From positions 248,001 to 312,000 of the forward strand of contig BTPP01000009.1 in assembly GCA_037102815.1 (NCBI GenBank): a stretch of 64,000 nucleotides of DNA, in the 5' to 3' direction. Below, piece after piece: positions 54,929 to 64,000 of this stretch (positions are counted from its first letter, which is position 1; each line of letters begins with the position of its first letter). The DNA comes from Neurospora intermedia (Eukaryota; Ascomycota; Sordariomycetes; Sordariales; Sordariaceae). Made by a program: the position numbers and the translations under genes. The notes under the pieces were generated by a model, which was not told the DNA's origin, did no database searches, and saw nothing but the letters and a program-made list of their open reading frames with translations.

Positions 54929-57900
54929 AAGACTGTAGACTGGTGTCTAGGTCAAGTCGCTGTCGAAAAACGAAAGTCTTGGTCGGTTGCTGGGGTTAAT
55001 GCAGTTGCTGTCAAGAGAAAGAGATCGAGAGAAAGGCGTAAGCGAATGATTGTTGGTTGAGTGTGATGAGGAGGAAGTTTGGAAGAGGATTAAGAAGAGG
55101 GGGGAGGGGGGTTCTTATAGATTTCTGGAGGATAATCCACGGGGTGAGAGGAGGGTACGTACCTGATGCAAGTGCGTGAAGGGGAGCAATCAACCAGACC
55201 AGACGAGAAGAGTAAGTCTGGATGAGCCTGCCTCTGACTCGTCTGAAGGCTGTGATATGGAAGGTTTGAGGGTTGCGATGAGAAGGAGAAACGGTGACCA
55301 AGGCGAGTGTTTGCCTCGCGAAGAAGGTTGGGATGACTCGTCAGGCAAAAAAGTGTGGTGGGAGAGAGAAGGAGTGGAAAGAGTGGGAGGGAAAAGTGAG
55401 AAAGAGATTAGAGGGGCAACAACAGACGAGTGCTGCCTAGGTAAGTACTGTTTGCGAGAAAGGGTCAACTGGACGGCACGGATCGTATGGTCCGACCGAC
55501 AGTCGGCGGCAGCTCTTGCCAGTTGCAGTTCTTTCCTGTGGTGGCCGTTTACATGAAAGTTTCGTCACCATGAAAGATTGGACTCCGAGAATGGTGAGTC
55601 CAACGCTCTCTGATATACCGTCAAGACTGAATCATCTTCACACCACAAGGAAATGTTTACTACGCTGTGGTTGAGTTCATGTCAAACACTCAATGGATGG
55701 CGATCCCATGGTCACAAAGATGTGACAGCAACAGGATGGGGATTTCTCAAGTTTGGGACATGGAAAACTGGAGGAGAGTTACTCTACGTGCTTGCGAAGA
55801 TGTCGCTGACCATGATTTCCTGTGACGACAACCAGCGAAAAAGTTGTGATGGAGTGTCCAGGCAGTCACTGGGATCATCAAACACATGTGACTTGCCCAG
55901 CTATCACCGTGGTCTTGGCTCCCATCCAACTTTGTTGCCAGACAAGCGACGATACTTTCACTAATGGGAGCAAGTAGAATGGTTGCTGCTACAAAGTTTC
56001 CTGTTTGTCTAAGGTAAATACCTTCACTTGGTAATAACGGCTGTCACGAAATCATGTGGTAGGCAAGTGCCAACATCAAGACGGTTTGGGCCCCCAGTGG
56101 GAGTGTCACCAAGTGGAGGTAATCCGGTTGGGAAGTCGCGACTCACAGTGACGGGCCATCAGCCCGGTAACCTGCTAACTTTTGTGCAAAACATTGTCGG
56201 GTCAACGCCCCCCAGAGAAACGAAGGTCAGAGATCACGTCATGGTAGATTGGAAAGGCGCTTCCAGGTGAAATGTTTTTGTAGTAGGTGATGGTGCCCTC
56301 AGCTGTCGGCATTCGCAATCAGGGAACGTCATATTATTCCTTCCACTTTTGATGACGTTTCTAATTGTATGATAAGCTTCACTCGCTACTTCCAATTCCT
56401 CACCAAAGACCCATCATTTGCAAATATATTCACGGAGAGAGTCATGGCGGAGGAGTAACCAGTTAGACAACTGAATCTGGGGAACTGACCCCCGCGGTAA
56501 ACATGACATCCACTCAAGCACAACATCCAACAATCACAACAGGTCCATCAAGGAACCATTCATGGGCTTCGACACTCGTACATCAATGATGCCGCCGTGA
56601 TGATTTGTTTGGGACGCGGCAGTAGCGAAACTTAAAATGTGAAAATTGTAAATATCTTCATTTGCACTACTTTGATCTCCGATAATGACGGTAACAGCGC
56701 CCCTAGATCGTACCTTCACGACAATCTTTGGGAGCATTCCGACCCCATACAAAACTGGCACAAAGAAGCTGTCAACAAAGGGCAACCATTACTTCCCTTC
56801 AGTTTTCTTCGATCCGGGGAGCAAGCATCTTGTAAACCTTCACTCCTCCTCCGATGGCCAAAAGCTGCTCTGATGTCGTCTAATCTGGGTCCGACTGTCT
56901 CCATGAACGTCGCTTCAAACTTTCGGATGATCTCCCTTGCCTTGGTGATCAAGTCCCATTGCTTCTCTGGTTTGAAACCTTCCACCCGTTTGTGATCGCT
57001 AGTGGTCCAGTCGAGTCTGGAGTCCAGACTGTTGATGCCGACGGAAGTGACGGAGTGAATGTAGAGGAAACAGGAGGATGGTAAGTATTTTCCTTCCCAA
57101 GTAAAGCAAAGCAAGTGCTCGGACTAAAGCGGGACAACATCGCCATACGGGCGCACGATTGCTTCCAGTTGGGGACCAGCTCGCCTGTGAGAACCGAGAA
57201 GGCGCGCAGGATGGGGACACTTGGCTTGGCTGGAGATTCTCCCCGGTGTTCTGGAGAGTAAACTTCCGACCTGGATGGGAATACACGTGCGCAAACTAAC
57301 CATGAAAGACTACCAGATGTTCTTTTTGCCTAGCCTGTTGTCTCTGCTTCTACGCTTTATTAGTGCGGCGTAACTAGGTACCTCTAAATGTCGATGTTAT
57401 CTTCATTCAGTCCTCGTTTACTCCGTTCTGCTTACCTTGACACTCACCTCCAACCATCAAGTTGTGCCATAGAGTCCTTCCCGTCTACTTTCTACCCTCT
57501 ACCCCTGCCGTTTGCTGCTTCTTCGCCCCTGCCCAACCTTGGCTCAGGCTTATCTCCATGTCCCTTAAATTATTAAGTGCCTGTCATCTCTGCTATCCAA
57601 ACGTTTCTGTGTTGCCACGGCCGTCCCAAGTATCAACTGAATGACGAAGAGAAGCCTCAAAACAGGAGAAGACTAAACGAAGTTTCGTTGTTTGAGCACT
57701 CTCGTCCCTTATCCCCACGCAACCGAACGCAACTTCCATCTGTAAACACAATCAGTTTGATCAGACATCCCACCGCTCTCATCTGTCCTCGAACCTCAAC
57801 AACCTTACTTTTCCATCTCGTATCTCCACCACATTCAACGTACCTTGGTATCTTACTCTTGCCTACCTCTAATCGCCTCATCTTGCTAGTAAGAGACGAG

Positions 57901-58208
57901 CTCCTGTTTGCCGTCCACTTCCTGTTCATTGAGGTTCCTCCAGCAACCAAGTGGAAGTGCAAACGGCGGTTTCTACTGGAGACAGGCAGCGAACAAGCCA
58001 TGGGCAGGCGAGGACAGGAGACGTCAAGGGCAACGCAGTGCCGAATGCCAGGTGAGCTGCATGTGAGGAACTTTTGCAAAAAAGGTCAAGATTTCAGTTG
58101 TTGTGTTGAGTACGAGGCGATGTAGATAGATGACCCAGAGTACTCTACTATATTTTCTCGCTGTAATGGAATATGTTCGAGCATCTTGGGCGGAGACGTG
58201 ACTATTGG

Positions 58209-58262
58209 CCTTTCTGGCCTCTTTTTTTTTTTCCTTTTTTTTTTTTTTTTTTTTTTTTTTTT
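58209..58262. repeat. Poly-T tract
   Basis: Almost pure T over about 54 bases, broken by two C pairs or fewer. Low-complexity DNA. Confidence 0.85.
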
Positions 58263-58826
58263 CCGTTGGTACACAGCGAAAGACGCATGGCCATTGCACG
58301 TGGATCTCGACCTGGATAGCACAAGAGTAGAGCACAGCACAGCCAGCACGGCGAGGAAAATCAGAGGTTGGAGGACGAAAGAAGAATGAAACAGGAGCTA
58401 CTTTCTAGACGACACAACACCTATGATCGAGCTAACGGAAGTACTTGAGGTTTCAGCAATGACAGCAACTGGTGTTCAATTATCGACCTGTGATCAGTCC
58501 ATGCGAATTTAAGCTTGCTAAAAACGCAGTGGCAGATAGAAAGTCAAAAAGCAACACGAGGGCGGTCACAGAGTGTAGGAAGAAGACTTCGTTCGTTCTC
58601 TTTCCAATTCCGTAAGTGAAGCTCAAAGTTCAAGTACCTAGACGCAACCCTCTTTCCGCTGTCCTCCACCACATGCACTTCTTCCACATTTCTCCTGTTC
58701 CTGCAGTTGCCGAACCCAATCCCTTTCCCTGTACGCTCTTCATTCGCTTTCCTGTCCGTTTCCTCCAGCCCGAGTACTCCATCTCCATCTCCACCATCAC
58801 TCTCATCAACCTCATTTTACTTGATA

Positions 58827-61800
58827 TTAATAAGGAGGAGGAGGGTTTCCATATCTGTACCCCTGCGGCGCCGGTGGCTGTCCATACTGCTGCTGCTGCT
58901 GCTGCTGCTGGGCCCATCCGCCATCATACTGAGCTGGGGGCGGAACACCGTACTGCGCAGCCGGAGGCGGTTCATAAGACCCGCTGGACTCCGGCCTGCC
59001 CACAGGAGCCTGGCGATACGCAGCCGTCGCGCTAGCCAGTCTACTTCCCGGACCACCCGTGAACGGGCTCAACGGTCTTCCTCCAAGCGGACCAGGTGAT
59101 TCGCGGTAGGCGTAATCCTGGGATATGTTCCTAGCATGTCCACCGCCCTGGTAGCCACCACCACCGCCAGCACCGTAACCGCCGTATCCATCTCCTTGCA
59201 TCTGCTGCATCCTTTCCCGCTCCCTCTTCCAGTCCAGATACTCTGGCACCTTGACGTTCTGTAACAACGAAACCATCCGCGACGGGTTCAGTCTGTGGCT
59301 ATCATAGAATTCCACGCGGGGGATCTGGCTAAGCAGGAAGGTGATGTCCCTGGCAATGGGAGCAACCTGGGAACCGGCCCCGGAGCCGCTATACGCGCCG
59401 GCTGCTCCGCCCATGCGCCGTTGTTGGTCCAGTCTGCGGCCGGCTGCGCCTTTGAGGGGAGAGGCGCCTCTAACGAAGGAGTCATGTTCGGAGCGCGCAA
59501 TCTTGCGGGGATGGTCGTCGTAGTCGCGGTCATCGAGGGGCCGCTTGGCGGCGTAGGGGGCGAAGGGAGCACCGGGACCGGCGCTGGGAGACTTGAGGCC
59601 CTGGGGACGGGGGCTGAAGCCCGCAGCGGGGGTGTCGCGCTGAGACATGGGAAGTTGGGGTTGCTGTTGTTCGATCGAGGGCATGATCATATTCTTGGGC
59701 CGGAGCTGGGTTGTCGGGCTGACAATGATGCGAGCGGTGATGGGGTCGAACTTGTCCGAGGCATAACGGGCCGTGAACGCGGCGAGTTTAGGGTCTTCAG
59801 GGAAGAGCTCGGCCATGCGCTTCTCCAGCTTGGTGACTTGGGCGAGCTCGCCAAATTGGGACTCGTATTTGTGAAAGTACTGGTAAAGGGGCTTGGCCTT
59901 GTGGACGAGTTCGGGTTTTTGGGTAAGTCTGTTGACGACGGTTTCGAAGAGGACGCGGGCGTTGGTGTGGTCATCCCGAGAGTGAAGGTACTTGATGTTC
60001 TCGAGAGTAAAGTTCTCGTCCTCTGGGAAGAGTTTGGCACCGCGGTCAAAGATCTTGCCACCGGCGGGATCTTTGTAAATAGTCCATTCTAGCTGAGCGA
60101 CAGCCGCATATACATCGCTGGTAAGACGACCGCGAGCGCGAGCATCGTGGAATGCCTTGCGCATGCCACCAAGCGGAACGTTCAAGCCTCCCTTGCCCTG
60201 AACACGACGCATGGCGCGGATCAAGGCGATCCACACGAAGGAAATCATCCGGGAGAGCAACTGAGTCTGCGCGGCATAACCCTTCTGGATAGCCTCAATA
60301 GGCGCCTTCTTGATGTTATCTGCCGCTCCATCGCCGTCTTCGTTGTCAGAGCCTGCCTTGGATTCTTGCGCAGCAGTCATCTCCTGAAGCTTGGCGATCT
60401 GTGCGGCCTCCTTTTCCTTCAGGCTCTTGATCATGGCGTAAAGTGTATCCAACACCTTGTTGTAGGGTGCCTTGACTGCCTCGCCACGCTGAATCTTGGC
60501 CTCGTCGTTCTCCTCAATGGGGTAGGTCGACTCGATGTGATCCGCGTGCTTGAAGGCGAGAAGCACACTTTCGGGGTTGGCTTCGATGCCCCGGATAAGA
60601 AACTCGACCCCGTTAGCATTGCCGTCCTTGGTGACCTTGTTCTCCACGGTGGTAATGTTGTTGTCGAAACACCACTGAGCGGCGTCAACCCACATCTCGG
60701 GCCAGAAACGCAGGGCCATCAAGGCCTGGTTATAGACGTAGAGGATACGCTTTTGGTACAGACCCGGCTGGTCCTTGTCGTCCTTGAGATCCAAGGGATC
60801 GGACTTTTCCCAAGCAATCCACTTCTTCCAAATCTCGACTTGCTCCATGAACTCCTGGTCCCCATCGAAACCAGGGGCGGGCGGAAGACGAGGTAGGTTG
60901 GTCCGGTTCAGACCCCTGGTGATGTGCTCCAGCGCAGTGTTGGCGCTCTTGGCTGACATGTAGGATGGTGACTTTTCGCTGAGATATTTCCTGCCCGTCA
61001 ACTTGTTGAGGCCCATCTCGAACTGGTCGTACTCCTTCCAGAGAGTGTTGACATTGGAGATAGGCACGCAGATGGCCCGCTGGTAGGCTTTCCTGAGCTG
61101 GTCCATCTTTTGCTGATCCTGCCATTGACTTCCTCCGACCGTGCCAGGGCCAAACTTGATAAACTGAATGTATTCTGCCCAGATCTTGCCAGAATCCTTG
61201 TCCAAACCAATGTTGTCAATCACGAACTCGTAGGCTTGGGAGACGGTTTGGCGAGCCTGGCCGGTGCTGTCGTTCAGGTCATTACGACGGCGAATGTAGT
61301 CCAGATACCGGGTCCAGAGGTTGACGTTGGGGGTGGTCATGAGACATTTGGCGAAGATGCCCTCGGCTTGGGGAAAGTTATTGAGGCTGAGCTCAAGATC
61401 AAGATACTCGACCCAAATATCGGCCTGACTGTCGTTAGCTTGGACTGTTTTGTGTGCCATGGATATGCTGACTCACGGCTTGGGGAAAGATGGCAAGGAA
61501 TCTTTCATAGACCTGTCTTGCACCATCAATGTCATTCCTGGCTCTCTTTTCCTTCATCAACTCCAACCAAGCATTCATTGCGCCTCGGGGATCATCGCGG
61601 ATCTGGTCTTCGTAAATGGCTACTCTATCAGGAGCCGGCTGGGTCACGGGGGTAGGGTCGACGGCAGGGGCAGCGGAACTCGGTGTGGTCGGAACAGCTG
61701 CGGTAGTTGTGCCGGATTGGTGAGACACCTGTTGGGGCACTGGAGGTGCATTAAAAGTAGTAGCACCAGCATTGTCTTGGACGGTCAATGTGGCAGTCTG

Positions 61801-61916
61801 GAGAGCAGGAGAATGCGACTGAGGGGCAGCAGTAGCAGAGGCGGAAGCCGGAGCTGGAGCAGAACCACCACTTGATGAAGCACCAGAGCCCGTCTCTTTA
61901 TGCGCAACTTGGTGTG

Positions 61917-61953
<37 letters not shown>

Positions 61954-62367
61954 TGGTTCACCATCATCATCACCATCTTCATCCTCGTCGTCAGAGTCTC
62001 CCACTAAGAAGCCTCCAGCGGTCCGAGGTTTCTTAGCCACAGGGGCGGCAGGCTGGGGAGCGGTCTTGGAATCTTCTTGAGCAGGGGCAGAAGGAGGAGC
62101 GGGAACAGAAGACGTGACGACAGAGGCAGGATCGTAGTCGTCACCCACATCATCGGTGTTTCCATCTTGCGATGGGTGATCACCTAGGTCATTAGGGTTT
62201 GATTCAACGGAGTATTCTGCTTCTTGATGTTCCGAGCTATGCTGAATATCTTGTTGCTCGCTGCCCTCAGCCTCCCCGTATTGTTCGCTGCCATCAGCCT
62301 CGCCATAGTCCTCTTGCTCCTCCCACGAGGCAGCGTTAATGTTTGTGGGGTCGTAGTCGTCGGACAT
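58827..62367 (-). CDS. rna14: Pre-mRNA 3'-end processing factor Rna14 (CstF-77)
   Basis: Exons 62367-61477 and 61424-58827, intron of 52 bases (GTGAGT...GCTAAC...GTCAG), give 1162 residues; the join produces FLAIFPQAADIWVEYLDLEL, the expected HAT-repeat sequence. The first 250 residues are acidic and low-complexity, with a 12-residue Gln run. The HAT repeats of the Suf domain follow (about 255-850), for example ARQVYERFLAIFP, ANTALEHITRGLN and HTNARVLFETVVNRL. The C-terminus is Gly/Tyr/Gln/Pro-rich with the conserved segment PRVEFYDSHRLNPSRMV, similar to the Rna15-contacting 'monkeytail' region. Rna14 scaffolds cleavage factor IA, with Rna15, for cleavage and polyadenylation in the nucleus. 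Length agrees with filamentous-fungal Rna14, which is longer than the yeast protein. Confidence 0.94.
61915..61955. repeat. CAG/CAA-type repeat encoding poly-Gln in Rna14
   Basis: Tandem GTT/GCT units on the plus strand encode 12 Gln in the acidic N-terminal part of Rna14. Length variation between strains is likely. Confidence 0.85.
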
Positions 62368-64000
62368 GTTTTATGAGTTCAAGTTGGAAACGAAAGATGA
62401 AGCGGTTTGGTCTAGCTTTGGAAGAGCAGTATTTCTCGTGGAAGTGGACAAGGTGTGGTCGAGGCGCGTCGATATCGCAGGGCGGCAAAGAGAACAGTCG
62501 GAATCAGGGCCGTGAAGACGGGTGACCTATGCTTGCATATTGCTGCTACGGTAGGTGCTGCGGCTGTAGCTAGCTGTATATGTAGCTCAGGTATTGCTGT
62601 CGGGGTCCGTCACGGTCGCGGTCGCGCAGTTTGAGGCTGGATGGGGGGAGGGGAGGTCAAAGTCAAAAAGAGCTGATAACAGTTGACTGGACACCAACAA
62701 AGAATCCACCCAAAGGGTGTTAAAAAGAGGAAGAAAAAAAAAAAAACTTGTTGATATTGCGCAAATACTATCGTTTTCCAGAATCCAGTCGGAGAGGATG
62801 GGCGAATGTCGTAAGGTTCTTGGAGTCGGTGTGGATTTGTACTATTTTGTTGAGTGTGGTGTTGTTCGTTTAGTTCTCCGTTGTCGTCGAATGGAAGATT
62901 GGATGCGAAAGAAAGGCCAAAGTTGGAAAGCGGACATTTGACCTCTTCCTGCAACCGACCAACGGAACTCACATTGCCCGAGCTTTGACAGTTCTGCTGC
63001 TGCACTCACTGCACTGCAGTCACTCAGGGCACTGAAAGCAAAAGTCCGTCGCGACAACGCCAGAGCGCAATCGAAGTTCAATGGGCGACGCTGAGTGGTC
63101 AGATTCTTTCAAATTATGGGTTCTTCTGCCTCTTTCAAGTTTTCAAGCTTCAGACTGAGGATCCACTTCCGTCCAACAGCGAACCATGAGGCTGAAAGTG
63201 GCTGACAGCTTGGATGTGGAAGTGATGTGGCTTAAGTTCCATCTTCGCTCGGGTTCTGGCCCGATGCCTGCCACACCAGGGCGTTGAATTGCCGGCGGCA
63301 AGACTACTTACCACAAGCGGGAAACGCGTTCCTGTTCGTCCACTTCTTTCAATTTACGCGACTCACACCACTGCACATGTCCCGCCTGTAGAGGTACTTA
63401 TCAGGCACCAGCACAAGAAACTGAAGGAGCAGAACTTGAACTGAAGACGGAAAGATACACCATGAAACAAAACTCCAAAGCCATCTGAACCACTTCTCTG
63501 TTATAGTTCCGAGTGGTAATTATACCGGACGTATAAATACGTATTATGGTCATCTGTAATAACAGCTCTGCCCGCGTGTGCAATGTCATGTCCATGATAG
63601 GCGCCGTCCTGTCCCTCTTCCATTTCGTTGCATTTCAGTTCAATTCTTGTCCCACTCCAACTGGCCATTTCCCCTCGCAGTCCGCAATGCACAGTCCTGT
63701 CCCGTCTTGTCTTGTCCCCCTCCTTGCATAATTAAGCTGGCTGGACTTGACTTTGACAGACTGCACGCTCCACTTTCTTCTCCAATCTCCTCCACCAAAA
63801 CAAACACCACATCCACGCAAGACGAGCCAGCAACCAGCAAGTCTTGCCCCAAAACATCTTCTTCCCTTTTTCTTCTTCTCTCCCTTCTCCAGGGAGTTGT
63901 CTTTTCGTATTGCTATATCATCATTTGGTACATTCCTTCTACCAACTATAAATACTTGCGCGACTAGATACCACCACCACCACCACCACCACCACTACTA
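62368..64000. other. Rna14 promoter and start region of the next gene
   Basis: No complete gene. A TATAAATA element lies at 63947-63954, and the window ends in about nine CAC/CCA units (63970-63994), which look like the leader of a plus-strand gene starting beyond the window. Confidence 0.45.
63947..63954 (+). promoter_or_regulatory. TATA-like box near the right edge
   Basis: TATAAATA is preceded by a pyrimidine-rich stretch (63865-63900) and followed by a CAC repeat. It probably serves a plus-strand gene outside the window. Confidence 0.4.

Larger units (their letters stand above)
54790..58826. other. Long intergenic region upstream of qde-2
   Basis: About 4 kb between two minus-strand genes. 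The part near 54790-55400 is qde-2 leader and promoter. No frame further on has convincing coding features, though a minus-strand frame near 56716-57114 has some protein-like composition. A poly-T tract with runs of more than 25 T is at about 58209-58262. Non-coding RNA genes are possible but not shown. Confidence 0.45.

Noticed and set aside
56534-57146. Possible small minus-strand gene (frame with KPEKQWDLITKAREIIRKFEATF)
   Set aside because: Some coding-like composition, but I could not find a start exon and splice pair that keep phase; left as uncertain.
57577-58125. 182-codon plus-strand frame
   Set aside because: Composition typical of translated pyrimidine-rich leader DNA, with no domain or splice support.
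1-64000. 5S rRNA gene, CRISPR array, rRNA operon or bacterial-type operon
   Set aside because: None seen. Neurospora-type fungi have dispersed 5S genes, but I found no matching sequence in this window by eye.

Overview
The window is nuclear DNA of a filamentous ascomycete, most likely a Sordariomycete close to Neurospora. The evidence is short spliceosomal introns (about 45-130 bases, GTAAGT/GTGAGT/GTATGT-type donors, CTAAC/CTGAC branch sites), a qde-2-type Argonaute gene, and an A+T-rich block depleted of CpA/TpG in the way repeat-induced point mutation (RIP) leaves it. I assign no species. All coordinates and splice sites were read by eye; no search or alignment program was run.

Layout. 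1-5063 is RIP-degraded repeat DNA ending in an LTR-like boundary. It lies about 200 bases from a seven-exon laccase gene (5281-7405). Then come a short-chain dehydrogenase (7985-8929), a small conserved-looking protein (9074-9556, minus) and two adjacent genes for charged coiled-coil proteins (10322-11453 and 11881-12522, minus). A secreted-protein gene at 15885-16925 has a paralogue at 42210-43168 in the opposite orientation. The similarity includes several hundred bases of upstream DNA, so the two are arms of an inverted duplication (about 15169-16925 and 42210-44101). Between the arms are an NmrA-like protein (18332-19606), a TCP11/Sok1-type signalling protein (21835-24912), a four-pass membrane protein (29014-30436), an intron-containing tRNA-Met (31139-31243) and a probable diterpenoid cluster.

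The diterpenoid set is a two-domain terpene cyclase with a class II DADD motif and candidate class I metal-binding motifs (31462-34792, minus), a BBE-like FAD oxidase (36483-38187, plus) and a cytochrome P450 (40090-42008, plus). The expected logic is GGPP to a cyclised diterpene, then oxidation by the two tailoring enzymes. No prenyl transferase, transporter or regulator is visible here.

From 44442 to 62367 four minus-strand genes of mainly housekeeping type follow one another: an Lgl/Sro7/tomosyn exocytosis protein, a long disordered coiled-coil protein, the Argonaute QDE-2 and the polyadenylation factor Rna14. Intergenic DNA is plentiful (up to about 4 kb) and holds microsatellites, a 24-base poly-C run and a zone dense in AGGTA/TACCT motifs. 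The right end looks like the promoter of a gene lying outside the window.
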